DNA of 64,000 bases. Origin: Perca fluviatilis. Lineage: Eukaryota > Chordata > Actinopteri > Perciformes > Percidae. The translations under genes and the position numbers were made by a program. The stretch lies in NCBI RefSeq assembly GCF_010015445.1, contig NC_053122.1, positions 38,944,294-39,008,293 of the forward strand, in the 5' to 3' direction. The notes under the pieces were generated by a model, which did not search any database, was not told the DNA's origin, and was given only the letters and a program-made list of their open reading frames with translations. Positions within the stretch are counted from its first letter, which is position 1. Each line of letters begins with the position of its first letter. Positions 12,311 through 30,594 of the stretch are shown one piece after another.

Positions 12311-13751
12311 GCTGTTTCTCTTTACCAGTAGACCCCCTCCCTTCCTCTCCATCACCACCACCTCCACTCATCTCATTACCACACTACAGAGCTGGGTGTC
12401 TCTCTAACATTCTCTCTCCACCCTCTTTTACCTAACATAAAATACTGTTTGTTTTTTCATTTGTGACAGATGAAATAGTTTAAAAGAAAATCAATTGATG
12501 ATTGTGAAACTGAAACTTTAGGCCACATATATAGAATGGATGTTGTTCTCAATAGTTAATTACTCTGTTATTTGTATTGCAGTGCTTCTTTACTAATTGT
12601 GGCCATGTGTTTTTAAGGCACCCTGAGAAAAAAAAAAAAATCATGATTTACAGTGTCTGTGCTGCATGATACATGCACTGTAGTTCTTTACTTTAAGTGG
12701 TGATGTTGAGCAGTTTATATAAAAAAAGCCTACAGAAAAGACTCTTCCTGTATTTATGGCATCAGAGCTGTTAGTCAATATGAAAACGACACAGGTCAAA
12801 TGTTCATGCAGTAGGTCTGATTATTACTCATAATTCTGGGTCATCGAGATGATTTGGTAGAGAACATATGCAGCTGTTCAATGCTGTTTTTTATTCATGA
12901 GTTTCATAGTTGATATATAACCATTACCATGAGTTATCCCCCTCAGGATGATCTAATAATTATCACAAATACACAATTATTCTCATTCATGACCAGAAAG
13001 AAATACAACAGCAAATCACTGTAAAATGTTGTAAGCCATTCAATATTTTTCAACAATCTTTTCCATCACACATTCTTTACATTTATTTAAAAAAAAATAA
13101 AAAATAGTTGTAATGTCTGCCATATGTTGCAATATGTGTGTACATTATCCTAATTTACTGTTCATGTCGTGCCCCACTACATATATTAGCAGAGACTGCC
13201 CCCTAGTGACTAAATGACAACACTTGCAGCATTTCTACAACAACTGCTTAATTATAAAGACTGAAAACAGACAAAAATAGATTAAATGGAAGTTTTAAGA
13301 AGGGGTACAGCAGAAGAAAAAAATAAATCCAAATGGTGGGCTGGATAGAAATATATATCATCATGTAAAGACATCTGTCACAGTCAACAGTTGGATTTAA
13401 TTTTTGGACTCTACTCAGCTGGATTTCTTTATCCTAGTGGCCTTTCTTTACCCCACCCCGCTGTACCTTCTTCCCTGAGGTCTGTTAATTAAGTTTGGCA
13501 GACTAAATGTTAACAACTACCACCTCTTAATTCATATGTCTATTACCCCGGTAAACTGTTATTCTTGAGGTAAAAGACATCCATCAGTTGCCAAAGTCCA
13601 AAAAGGCTACAGATATCAAATGCAATCAGAGGTTGGAGGAGAGGAAGAGGAGGAAAAAAGAAAGCGGAAAAAAGACAGGGTTGTGTACCAAACTCCACTG
13701 ATAAAATTTCAGTCATTTCACCAATCAAATAGCTGTTTAGGATTATGTTTT
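12311..13751. other. No gene seen between candidate exon and SINE
   Basis: AT-rich intergenic sequence with short A runs. No LACTB2 terminal exon could be identified here, although one may exist. Confidence 0.5.
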
Positions 13752-13951
13752 TGTTTTTTTAAGATTATATTTATGGCCATTTCTGCCTTTAATGATAGGA
13801 CAGTTCAGACATGAAAGGGGGGAGAGAGGGGGAAAACACACAGATAACCATCACAGGTCAGACTCGAACCCTGGCCCTTCTGCGTTGAGGAATAAACCGC
13901 CACATATGTGTGCCTGCTCTACCAAGTGAGCTAACCGGCCACTAGGCTTAT
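13752..13951 (-). mobile_element. tRNA-derived SINE, copy 2
   Basis: Minus strand: A-box-like GGTTAGCTCACTTGGTAGAG, B-box-like GGGTTCGAGTC, then body CCCCTTTCATGTCTGAAC and a tail ending in AT-rich sequence. It is the best preserved promoter of the three copies (the others are at 2172 and 34845). Confidence 0.85.
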
Positions 13952-14183
13952 GGTTAGGGTTAGGGCCACAGCCTTAGTTAGTCTGCTAATGAAAGCAATT
14001 GCCGCTAAATTAGTTTCAAGTCAACTAAAGTGTTGGCTAAGTTACTAAACTGGGAGGAAAAAGCCTTGTAGAAGGAAGAAGAAAAATAAGACAATGTAAT
14101 TCAGGCAGATGGGAGCACTGTGGCACACTAATCACATTGTAGGACGGGGCTACTTTTCCATTTCCAAATTTTGGGCTTGTAAG

Positions 14184-14360
14184 CAGGCTTCAAAATTAAC
14201 ATTTTCGTCTACCAGCCAAATGGCTAATGAATGTTAAAATATTACCAGCCATTCAATAGATTACCATTGGTTTTTTTGGCTGGTGAGTGAAGCAAATCTA
14301 CCAGCCACTTGCATATTTCACCAGCATTTGGCTGGTAAACGGAGCTAATTTAGAACCCTG
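14184..14360. mobile_element. Small hAT MITE, 8-bp duplication CTTGTAAG
   Basis: Ends CAGGCTTCAAAATTA and TAATTTAGAACCCTG, with CTTGTAAG at 14176-14183 and 14361-14368. 177 bp with internal CCAGCCAAATGGC motifs. It is the inverted relative of the MITE at 15027-15208. Confidence 0.92.
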
Positions 14361-14831
14361 CTTGTAAGACTTTGACACAGGCTGCAGCTCAGTCCTCGGG
14401 AGTGTGATTGTTGGTCTTGTTCCGTTTGCGCCGAGTCAGGAAACTTCCAAGGCAACATGTGTGACCACCAATAACATATCTGTCAATCAGCAGATCTAAG
14501 GCATTCGACCCTAAACATTATGCTAAAACGTGATCATGTTCGATTGAAAAATTATTATATTATCTGTCGACCAGACGGATTTCCATCATCCTTGCCAAAT
14601 GGTCAATTAGAGTTGATTTCTTCACGATGTCTGTGGGCATCACAGGTTACTCTTCCATTTGATGTTCTGTGAAGATTCGTTCACTGAGGGGAGAATATAG
14701 TGAGTGAGTGCAAAGCCTAATTTTGTAAATCCCGAACAACACAAGCAATCAATCTTCATGAACCCTTAACCTTGTTACATAATAACCAAACTATCTGATT
14801 TCCCAGATCTGCCTAATTTGGTTGAGTTGAA

Positions 14832-20712
<5,881 letters not shown>

Positions 20713-20919
20713 CTATAAAATAAAACAACAAAACATACAAAGGTAAAAAGCAAATCTTCGTCAAACAGGCTATATAAACGGAAACTGCATGTGAACAATA
20801 TTTACTTCCTGTATGTCCCAAAGCAGCCTTCAAAATAAAAGTATCGCAGTAGGGGAGATTCTTTTCACTGTCTACGGGGAGACCCAATACATCCATGGGG
20901 GAGACAGGGGGAGACCAGG

Positions 20920-21480
20920 GACGGTTGGAACGTCCTGCAGACCTGAAGTGGGAGTCCAACATCCTTAAAAAGGCTCAGCAGAGGATGTACTTCCTACAGC
21001 AACTGCAGAAGCATGGCTTACCACAAGAGCTATTGGCCATCTTCTACAGTGCTGCCATCCTCCTGCCTCCCCCGGCAGGCGCTATAGATCCCTGCACACA
21101 AAAACAACCAGACACAAGAACAGCTTCTTTCCCACTGCCATCACTCTCCTGAACTGCTGAGAAGTGGGCTCATCCCCACTTAGGCCATTCACCTACACAT
21201 TATCAATATGCATCTTGCACACTACAGTTGCACTATTACTTTGCACTCTACATCCCACTCCATTGTTTTTTTTTCTTATTGGTATAGTTTCTGATTTCTG
21301 ATTGTTATATTATTTTAGGCTTTTTATATTTTTTGTATTTTGTTAATTTTATATTATATATAAGTTTTAAATCCCATCAAGTTTGCCTGTTGCCTGTTCA
21401 TTCATTCCTGCCAATATATAATAATTCATTCCTGCTCATGCACAGACAGTTTAAAGTAATAATAAAATTGGTACCACAGT
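20920..21480 (+). pseudogene. LINE reverse-transcriptase tail (CR1/L2/Rex1-like)
   Basis: Frame contains LKKAQQRMYFLQQLQKHGL and PQELLAIFYSAAI, a conserved tail motif of fish LINEs. An internal deletion then joins to a stretch with RTASFPLPSLS and the 3' UTR. It begins about 240 bp upstream of the LACTB2 start codon, close to its promoter. Confidence 0.75.
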
Positions 21481-21489
21481 TGTTAGTTA

Positions 21490-21705
21490 TTTAAAGGTTA
21501 GGGGAATGTAAAAAATAACGTTAGGGGAACGTGCTCTAAAGGTTAGGGGAACGTTCTCTAAAGGTTGCAACGTTAGGCGTTCTGACAACGTTCGATGTAA
21601 CCAAAAACTAACGTTCCCTAAACGTCAGGAAAACTTTCCATGGGAACCAAAAACTAACCAAAAACTAACCTTCAGGGAACGTTCCCGCAACTAAAAACGT
21701 TACCT
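21490..21705. repeat. GTTAGGGGAACGT / ACGTTCCCTAA interspersed tandem repeat
   Basis: Degenerate repeats of GGTTAGGGGAACGTTCTC on one side and AACGTTCCCTAAACGT on the other make an imperfect inverted array. Similar GTTCC-rich blocks are common in fish genomes; the class is not clear to me. Confidence 0.6.
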
Positions 21706-22060
21706 GGGTGAATTCCTCCAATCAGAAACAAGTTGGAGTTATGCTACTTACTCTGCACATGTTCAGTTTTACTGTCTTCTTGCTGTTATAAAAGGAGCCA
21801 CATTTGAAACTAAAAGAGACAGTTACCAGTTCAAGTTTTTTTCTGAGGTAAAAATTTAACTTTTTTTATATGTTGTTTTATTAGAATCACTGTCTTGTTA
21901 GCTAAAAATCAAAATGCCCAACATTTGTCAAACTAGCAGCTAGATTACAAGAGATGAAAACATAAGTACTGGTCCAGGGACGGCCATTTAACCGTTTATA
22001 ATCAAGTTTAATTTTGTATTTTAAAAACCTAAAGGCCTTCACATATATATAGCTAATTAA

Positions 22061-22099
<39 letters not shown>

Positions 22100-22252
22100 T
22101 TTTTTTACTTAAAGGCCTACATAGCCTATAGATTAGATTAGATAGATAGATAGATGGATGGATGGATGGATGGATGGATGGATGGATGGATGGATGGATG
22201 GATGGATGGATGGATGGATGGATGGATGGATGGATGGATGGATGGATGGATG

Positions 22253-22327
<75 letters not shown>
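22061..22327. repeat. (ATT)n, (GATG)n and (GATA)n microsatellites
   Basis: ATT tract at 22061-22099, then GATA, a GGAT/GATG tract at about 22151-22254, then a GATA tract to 22327. The clean switch from GATG to GATA suggests a compound tetranucleotide repeat. Confidence 0.95.
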
Positions 22328-23208
22328 GCAAATAGTGGAAACTAATATCAGAAAGAGGAAGACAGACAGGGGATTCCCACTTTCATTTGGATTAAATGTT
22401 CTCGAGGATGTTCGACCCATGTTATACCCATTTCATTATTTTTCTAGTACGATGTACCATGGCTCTCCCTTTTTGTTCATGTAGTAAATTACATTACATT
22501 TGATTTACAGTAGCTGGCGTTTTATCCAAAGCAACTTCATTAAAGTAATAGTAGGCTAGTAGTAGTAGTAGCCTAGTAAATATTAATTTTGAAAATAACT
22601 ACTTACAATATTGTGAATGATAAATAAGCTCTCATTTAGAGTACAGTATTTGATTGAATAATTACATGTATTTCATACATGTTACAACCGTCGGTTGTAA
22701 CAGTGGAGTAACTGTATTTATATCAATTTTGCATCCTGTACATATTTCATCAAACCACTTAAATGCAGTTTTCCAGTAGGTGACACAGCAAAGTGTATAA
22801 TAAAGCAAATTGGCTATTGCAGTGGAAATGGTTCCGGATTTATTGGAAAATTGCTAAATAAAAGTGTTAAAACTGTCTCTGGTGGATTTACCCTGCAGAG
22901 ATCTGAGGAGCAGTTAACCATAGTCCTCACAAATCCACCGGAGGTTAGAACGCCAACACAGAGACAGAGGAAGGGGACGGACATCCGGCCGAAGAGAAGG
23001 ACATACGGCAGAATTTCTGGCGGGAACGGACCAATCCCAGAAGTGGAACGTCATGGAAATAGATTGTCTGATCTCTGGTGCATTGCTCTGATTATATTGT
23101 ATGTACCATTGTGTGGATTCTTCATACTTGTATTTCTTCTACCAATTCAAGTGTGTATATTGTTTTTTTTTTTTCATCAGATGGTATTAAAAATAAATGA
23201 ATTAAATA

Positions 23209-23245
<37 letters not shown>

Positions 23246-24030
23246 TACTATTTATTACTTATTATATGCTAGCCAAGCCCTCTTTATTTGCTTCCGTTCA
23301 CACATATGTACAAACTCTCTTCCATACATTACTTTCACATTATTGCCAAATAAATTCCCCATGCAAATGCTTTCTCACGATTAAATAAATACATAAATAT
23401 ATTACATTAGTGCTCCTACAAATGCAAATGCAGCTCCAGCCAGGCTAGTAACAATTGAATAGGCCCATTACAGGACATTTACCGAAAATCTGTCACAATA
23501 AATGTCATCTGACCACACAAAATGTCAGCAGCAGAGAAGGAGCACTAGGTGGGGCCATCGTCCAGTCTGATCATGGCTGAGTCACTTCTCACCTCATAGG
23601 CTCCACTGAGGCACTTTCAAAATATCACAAGGTGCTGGATTATCAGTATTTCACAGACTGAACGTTTTACTAATGATAATGATGCTTGCCAGCTCCTCAC
23701 AGTTTAACCTCAAATATCAGAGCCATCTATGACTGATGTTATTGTACTCATTCATCCTAAAAGTTTAAATGGGTGTTTTTATTACACCTCGAACAGAGAA
23801 AACCAAAATCATTAAAAGCTGTTTAACCACATACTACCAACTGTTGCTGCGCTCTGTATCTGATAACTGTGATTTTGACCTCTACAACCAGTGACAAGGA
23901 TGAAGAGCTCCCAATCACCTTTAAAGTGATTTTTTTTCTCCATGCTTGGAAGTAGGAGAAGTTGTGCCAGAAATCTGCTTCCAATCAAAGATGTTTCTTC
24001 TCAGTCCCCTCTGTTTTGCTCTTTTAAGCT
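22328..24030. other. No gene recognised
   Basis: Unique-looking AT-rich sequence with a (TA)n tract at 23207-23240 and a short perfect palindrome, AACCGTCGGTT, near 22685. An open stretch at 22851-23384 has a poly-T-coded segment and (TA)n-coded residues and lacks an early ATG, so I do not call it. Confidence 0.5.
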
Positions 24031-24036
24031 TGACAA

Positions 24037-24530
24037 GTGTGCATAGCAGAGGATCTAACCTGGAGCCAGAACACCTCCCACACCATTAAAAAAGTCCAGC
24101 AGAAGATGTTCTTCCTGAGGACTCTGAAGCGCAATGGGCTCCCTCAGGAACTTCTGACACGCTTCTACCGCTGCACAATTGAGAGCACCCTGACATACTG
24201 CTGCACCGTGTGGCACTCCAGCTGCACAGCAGCAGAAAGATCTGCAGCGGGTTGTCAAGACGGCTGAGAGGATCATTGGCTCCCCCCTAACAAACCTGAG
24301 TGAAATATACTCAAACCGTCTTCTCACACAGGCCACAAACATCAGGCAGGACACCTCACACCCCGGACACTCCCTGTTCACCCCCCTCCCATCAAGCAGA
24401 CTGAGAACCCCCAGCGCACGCACAAACAGACTCCGGAACAGCTTCTTCCCCATAGCTGTGAACATATTACAGAAATCATACACACATCCACACATACAAA
24501 CATAAAAACATACACACATCCATTACCCCC
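24037..24530 (+). pseudogene. LINE reverse-transcriptase C-terminal tail (CR1/L2/Rex1-like)
   Basis: Frame one: DLTWSQNTSHTIKKVQQKMF then FLRTLKRNGLPQELLTRFYR and TLTYCCTVWHSSC. A frameshift near 24245 leads to LQRVVKTAERIIG, then GHSLFTPLPSSRL and NSFFPIAVN. It is the same clade as 20920-21480 but covers more of the tail. 5'-truncated and frameshifted. Confidence 0.8.
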
Positions 24531-24779
24531 TCAGTGCAATCAGACTCTGTGCAATAACTGCTGTGTTTACTGTTTTTTAGCTATTTATTGAGAACTGGAA
24601 TGAATGTGTATGTGCGAGATGTGCTTGGGTGAGAATGTGCTGGTGTATGTGCATATATATATATACCGAACAGACTTAAGTCACTGACCTCACCAGACTG
24701 TCCAACGGCCGATTATCGGCTTGGTGTGTCTCGGGCTTAAGAATCTGACAGGAAGCTGTGTGTGTCTGGTGGAGGGAAA

Positions 24780-25330
24780 GAGAAGGTCCCATATCATGCT
24801 CATTTTGAGGTTCCTACTTGTATTTTGGGTTTCTACTAGCATGTTTACATGCTTTAATGTTAAAAAAAAACAGATTCCTTTTCTCATACAGTCTGTCTGT
24901 ATATACCTGTATTCACCCTCTGTCTGAAACGCTCCGTTTTAGCACCTGTCGCTTTAAGCCCCCCTTTATTGAAAAAGGCCCAGTCTGCTCTGATTGGTCA
25001 GCGTTTCTGGGTCTTCCGCATCTGCGCTCTCAGAATCTCTGCACTGCCATTGCAGCCAAAAATGACTGTAACGGCACTGTACCGGCACTTTTTACCTATC
25101 TAGGTATTATAGTTGTGACATCACAACCGTACAGAAGTCCTGACGGCTCGTTTAAAGGTACAGTTTCTAAATTCTATGCGTGTGCATTTCTCTGTGGATT
25201 GAGTGTTTTGATTCATTCACAGTATTTATATAGCACCTCGACCTGCTTTATAATAAAAACAGACATGGAAATCTCCCTTTTGTCAATCTGGGATAAAGGA
25301 AACAGTGGTGTGTGGTGTCAGGAGTAGTAC
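24780..25330. mobile_element. Common fish MITE-like repeat (TCCCATATCATGCTCATTTT family)
   Basis: The opening GGTCCCATATCATGCTCATT and the middle GCTCTGATTGGTCAGCG are phrases I recognise from repetitive DNA of spiny-rayed fishes. No clean target duplication was found, and the right edge near 25290-25330 is approximate. Confidence 0.5.
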
Positions 25331-25648
25331 AGCAGCATCGCCCTAGCCTTTTCATGGATGGATGAACAACTGGTCTGGTTCCACTGTAGTTAAGAGTTAG
25401 CAAGATGTTGGGACTGTGAGAGCAAAACACCAGCAACCCCAAAAATAACAAATGGTGCAGACATGTGTAACATGGTCATTAATGCTTCCACTTGCCATTT
25501 ACCATAAGTGTATAATTGTGTATTTTGGTTTAATGTTAGCCAACTTAAAAATGTGTGCAGTTGTTTTTATGGGAATGACACACGTTATTTCCGGGAACCA
25601 TCACCTTATCATGGTGGAGAGGTTTGTGTGTCTCTATGACCCTGAGGG

Positions 25649-27728
25649 TTGTGTTGTCTGGAGCTTTGTGCTCCTGGTAGGGTCTCCCAAGTCAAAGTGG
25701 TCTCAGGTGAGGGGCCAGACAAAGAATGGTTCAAAATGTGGGGGAAGGAGGCGGAACTGGAGCGCTACCGGTTAGATCTGGTGGGACTTACCTCTACGCA
25801 CAGTCTCGGTTCTGGAACCTTATTCCTGGATAGGGGTTGGACTCTTTTCTTCGCCGGAGTAGCCCAGGGTGTGAGGCGCCGGGCAGGTGTGGGGATACTC
25901 ACAAGCCCCCGGCTGAGCGCCGATACGTTGGAGTTTACCCCGGTGGACAAGAGGGTCGCCTCCCTACGCCTGCGGGTTGTGGGGGGGAAAACTCTGACTG
26001 TTGTTTGTGCATATGCACCAAACAAGATTTCGGAGTATTCGGCCTTCTTGGAGACATTGACTGGAGTACTGCACGTAACAAACACCATGTTCGAACATAG
26101 GGATGCTCATAAGTGTACTTGGTACCAGAGCACCCTAGGCCAAAGGTCAATGATCGATTTTATAATCGTTTCATCTGATCTGAGGCCATATGTTTTGGAC
26201 ACTCGGGTGAAGAGAGGGGCGGAGCTGTCAACTGATCACCATCTGGTGGTGAGTTGGGTCAGGGGGTGGGGGAAGACTCTGGACAGACCTGGTAAGCCCA
26301 AACGGGTAGTGCGGGTAAATTGGGAACGTCTGGAGGAGGCCCCTGTCCGACAGACTTTCAACTCACACCTCCGGCGGAGCTTTCGGCATCCCTGTGGAGG
26401 CTCGGGGCATTGAACCCGAGTGGACAATGTTCAAAGTTTCCATTGCTGAAGCTGCGGCGAAGCTGTGGTCTTAGGGTCTTAGGTGCCTCAAGGGGCGGTA
26501 ACCCACGAACACCGTGGTGGACACCGGTGGTCAGGGAAGCCGTCCGACTGAAGAAGGAGTCTTCCGGGATATGTTATCCCAGAGGACTCGAAGGCAGTTG
26601 CAGGGTACAGAAGGGGGGAAGGGCCTGCAGCCTCTGCCGGAAAAGAGGCAAAGCAGCGGGTGTGGGAGAAGTTTGGAGAAGACATGGAGAAGGACTTTCG
26701 GTCGGCACCAAGGTGCTTCTGGAAAACTGTTCGCCACCTCAGGAGGGGGAAGCGGGGAACCATCCAAGCTGTGTACAGTAAGGATGGGACACTGTTGACC
26801 TCAACTGAGGAGGTAATAGGGCGGTGGAAGGAGCACTTTGAGTAACTCCTGAATCCGACTAATACAGGGTATTTGTGCTCACACATACTCAGGGTACTAT
26901 GTTAGAGGCAGAGCTGGAGGATGATGGGGGATCATTGTCAATTTCCCGGGCGGAAGTCACTGATGTAGTCAAACAACTCCACAGTGGCAAAGCCCCGGGG
27001 ATTGATGAGATCCGTCCAGAAATGCTCAAGGCTCTGGGTGTGGAGGGGCTGTCCTGGTTGACACGCCTCTTCAACATTGCGTGGAAGTCTGGGACAGTGC
27101 CAAAGGAGTGGCAGACCGGGGTGGTGGTTCCCCTTTTTAAAAGAGGGGGAGAGGGGGGGTGCCAATTACAGGGTGTCACACTTCTCAGCCTCCCTGGTAA
27201 AGTCTACCCCAAGGTGCTGGAAAGGAGGGTTCGGCCGATAGTCGAACCTCGGGTTGAGGAGGAACAATGCGGATTCCGTCCTGGTTGTGGAACAACGGAC
27301 CAGCTCTTCACTCTCGCAAGGGATCCTGGAGGGAGCCTGGGAGTATGCCCAACCGGTCTACATGTGTTTTGTGGATCTGAAAGGAAAAGGTTATGACCGG
27401 GTCCCCGGGAAGATACTGTGGGAGGTGCTGTGGGAGTATGGGGTGAGGGGGTCTCTTCTCAGGGCCATCCAATCTCTGTACGACGAAAGTGAGAACTGTG
27501 TCCGGGTTCTCGCGGTAAGTCGGATCGTTTCAGGTGAGGGTTGGCCTCCGCCAGGGCTGCGCTTTGTCACCAATCCTGTTTGTAATATTTATGGACAGGA
27601 TATCAAGGCTTAGTCGGGGTGGGGAGGGTTGCGGTTTGGTGGGGGCTGGGGATCTCATCACTGCTCTTTGCAGATGATGTGGTCCTGATGGCATCATCAG
27701 CCTCCGACCTTCAGCACTCACTGGATTG
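25649..27728 (+). pseudogene. Rex3-like endonuclease and reverse transcriptase, N-terminal part
   Basis: Endonuclease pieces: LDLVGLTSTHSLGSGTLFL, LTVVCAYAPN, then TNTMFEHRDAHKCTWY, MIDFIIVSSDLRPYV and ELSTDHHLVVSW. The GDFNAH-type catalytic segment between PN and TNTMFEHR is deleted. Reverse transcriptase: LHSGKAPGIDEIRPEML, VPKEWQTGVVVPLFKRGGEG, EEEQCGFRPGCGTTDQLF, MCFVDLKGKGYDRVP and the catalytic LFADDVVLM at about 27665. At least five frame changes are needed to follow it. Inactive. Confidence 0.88.
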
Positions 27729-27789
27729 AGTGATGTGGCTTGGAGTAATACAACATAAAAGAATGAAACACTTTTACAAAGCTCAAGAC

Positions 27790-28265
27790 AAATTTACATT
27801 TTAAAAAAAATGGAAAACAAAATAACATTTTTAGAAAACAAATTTACATTTTGGAAAACAAAATAACATTTTAGAAAACAAATTTACATTTCGGAAAACA
27901 AAATTACATTTTAGAAAACAAATTTACATTTTAGAAAACAAATTTACATTTTAGAAAACAAATTTACATTTTGGAAAACAAAATAACATTTTAGAAAACA
28001 AATTTACATTTCGGAAAACAAAATTACATTTTAGAAAACAAATTTACATTTTAGAAAACAAATTTACATTTTAGAAAACAAATTTACATTTTGGAAAACA
28101 AAATAACATTTTAGAAAACAAATTTACATTTCGGAAAACAAAATTACATTTTAGAAAACAAATTTACATTTTAGAAAACAAATTTACATTTTAGAAAACA
28201 AATTTACATTTTGGAAAACAAAATAACATTTTAGAAAACAAATTTACATTTTAGAAAACAAATTA
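27790..28265. repeat. 20-bp satellite array, left arm (120-bp higher-order unit)
   Basis: Tandem units AAATTTACATTTTAGAAAAC with variants (TTTTGG, TTTCGG, AAATAACATT). The variant order repeats every 120 bp (six units), as seen at 27961, 28081 and 28201. Confidence 0.95.
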
Positions 28266-29280
28266 ACAAGATGCAAAACACTTTTACAAGTCCGAAACAA
28301 ATTTACAAATGACAGATTCTTCACGGAAGGGAATGTACCACATACCGGAAGTGATGAGGTGTTGCGGGTGTTGCTGGTGAAGCCGCAGTCAATTTGTGTT
28401 GTTGGATATGGCGTGAATGAAGTTTATGGTGACTTTACGTGTGGTCGGTGTTTGGAGTTTTTATATGGCACCGACCTGACAGAAACATGTGGAAAAACGG
28501 GGAACGTATCGACAGCCGCGCCCCGGATCGGAAGCTGCGGGGGGGGCAGCTGAGTCCGTCTGCAGCTGCAGGACCTGGAGCTCACTGCCCATTCCTGGGA
28601 GCCAAAACGACACCACGCAGCTGGAGACCCGAGGCCGTATTGCTGGGCCCGCTGGAGGGAAGGGAAGCCCGGGAGAATCAGATCCAGGACTGAGCGGAGG
28701 CGGACTGTCACAACCTGCTGAAGTTTAAATCACAGGTTTCCTAAAGGGAGTCTGGCGGGACTCGGACTGTGGATGACGAAACATGACTTAAATGAATAAC
28801 TACATGCAGAAATAAATGAATCATTAGTGGGGGAGTGAGCCTGGACATTTCAGTCTGTTTAAACTTCACTTTGAAGCAGAACCTCTTAGTTCAGAAGGGT
28901 GAAGTTTCCGTTTGTACTCATATCTGTGAACTGATTATAATAAATATTCTTTGTATTAACACCTTAATTAGTCTCTTTGTCTTTTTGTTTAAAAAAACTA
29001 GAACATCGCATGAGATTTTGACGATTTATAGTGATTTTATTTCCGTTAGACCTTTGCCTACATTGACGCTGATGCATTAAAGACGGCCCATAGACAGTAT
29101 ATAAGGGAGTGCCTCCCCTGTTCCAAGATGGCGGCTCTATTGACGATCCGATCCATAACTGCCGTAAGTCAAAGCGACATGTATACAACACCTCATCACT
29201 TCCGGTATGTGGTACATTCCCTTTCCGTGAAGAATCTGTCATTTGTAAATTTGTTTCAGGACTGGTAAAAGTGTTTTGCA

Positions 29281-29855
29281 TCTTGTTAATTTGTTTTCTA
29301 AAATGTAAATTTGTTTTCCAAAATTAAGTTTCCAAAATGTAAATTTGTTTTCCAAAATGTAAATTTGTTTTCTAAAATGTAAATTTGTTTTACAAAATGT
29401 TATTTTGTTTTCTAAAATGTAAATTTGTTTTCCAAAATGTAAATTTGTTTTCTAAAATGTAAATTTGTTTTCCAAAATGTAAATTTGTTTTCCAAAATGT
29501 AAATTTGTTTTCTAAAATGTAAATTTGTTTTACAAAATGTTATTTTGTTTTCTAAAATGTAAATTTGTTTTCCAAAATGTAAATTTGTTTTCTAAAATGT
29601 AAATTTGTTTTCCAAAATGTAAATTTGTTTTCCAAAATGTAAATTTGTTTTCTAAAATGTAAATTTGTTTTCCAAAATGTAAATTTGTTTTCTAAAATGT
29701 AAATTTGTTTTCCAAAATGTAAATTTGTTTTCCAAAATGTAAATTTGTTTTCTAAAATGTAAATTTGTTTTCCAAAATGTAAATTTGTTTTCTAAAATGT
29801 AAATTTGTTTTCCAAAATGTAAATTTGTTTTCCAAAATGTAAATTTGTCTCAAGC
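29281..29855. repeat. 20-bp satellite array, right arm (inverted)
   Basis: Same unit in reverse complement (GTTTTCTAAAATGTAAATTT). The variant TACAAAATGTTATTTTG recurs at 29391 and 29531, a 140-bp period, so higher-order structure differs from the left arm. Confidence 0.95.
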
Positions 29856-29910
29856 TTTGTAAAAGTGTTTCATTCTTTGTAATGTTGCATTGCACTTCCC
29901 GGCCACCGTA

Positions 29911-30594
29911 GTTCGCAGCCGAGTGTGAAGCGGTTGGGATGAGGATCAGCACCTCTAAATCTGAGGCCATGGTTCTCAGCAGGAATCCGATGGAGTGCCT
30001 ACTCCAGGTAGGGAATGAGTCCTTACCCCAAGTGAAGGAGTTCAAGTATCTTGGGGTTTTGTTCGCGAGTGAGGGGACAATGGAGCGGGAGATTGATCGG
30101 AGAATCGGCGTAGCGGGTGCGGTATTACATTCAATTTATCGCACTGTTGTGACGAAAAGAGAGCTGAGCCAGAAGGCAAAGCTCTCGATCTATCGGTCAG
30201 TTTTCGTTACTACCCTCACCTATGGTCATGACGGCTGGGTCATGACCGAAAGAACGAGATCCAGGGTACAAGCGGCCGAAATGGGTTTCCTCAGGAGGGT
30301 GGCTGGCTTCTCCCTTAGAGATAGGGTGAGGAGCTCGGAGTAGAGCCGCTGCTCCTTCGCGTCGAAAGGAGCCAGTTGAGGTGGTTCGGGCATCTGGTAA
30401 GGATGCCCCCTGGGCGCCTCCCTAGGGAGGTGTTCCAGGCACGTCCAGCTGGGAGGAGGCCTCGGGGAAGACCCAGGACTAGGTGGAGGGATTATATCTC
30501 CAACCTGGCCTGGGAACGCCTCGGGATTCCTCAGGAAAGGGAAGTTTGGGGTCCACTGCTGGAGCTGCTCCCCCCGCGACCCGACACCGGATAA
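29911..30594 (+). pseudogene. Rex3-like reverse transcriptase, C-terminal part
   Basis: Continues the interrupted polyprotein: MRISTSKSEAMVLSRNP, VKEFKYLGVLFASEG, MEREIDRRIGVAGAVLHS, TYGHDGWVMTERTRSRV and FLRRVAGFSLRDRVRSS, with a stop at 30341. A frameshift leads to LRWFGHLVRMPPGRLPREVF and RGRPRTRWRDYISNLAWERL, ending at LLPPRPDTG. The frameshift lies between the two blocks. Confidence 0.88.

Larger units (their letters stand above)
27729..29910. mobile_element. Fold-back element with satellite-bearing inverted arms
   Basis: Long inverted arms (27755-28364 and 29188-29880) flank about 820 bp of unique core. Each arm has an outer terminus (AAGAATGAAACACTTTTAC on the left and its complement on the right), an array of 20-bp units, and an inner segment containing CAGATTCTTCACGGAA and ACCACATACCGGAAGTGATG in inverted copies. 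The outermost sequences are more diverged but alignable (TGGCTTGGAGT against TGGCCGGGAAGTG). It sits inside the Rex3 copy, so it is younger. No transposase is seen in the core. No clear target duplication was found because the Rex3 flank has changed. Confidence 0.8.

Noticed and set aside
13860..13951. Possible functional tRNA gene on the minus strand
   Set aside because: Good A and B boxes but no cloverleaf 3' half, and a SINE body follows.
22851..23384. 177-codon open frame on the plus strand
   Set aside because: It opens without an ATG near its start, runs through poly-T and (TA)n-coded residues, and shows no domain or splice context.
27790..28265. CRISPR-like array
   Set aside because: Regular 20-bp repeats have no unique spacers; it is a satellite array in a eukaryotic fold-back element.
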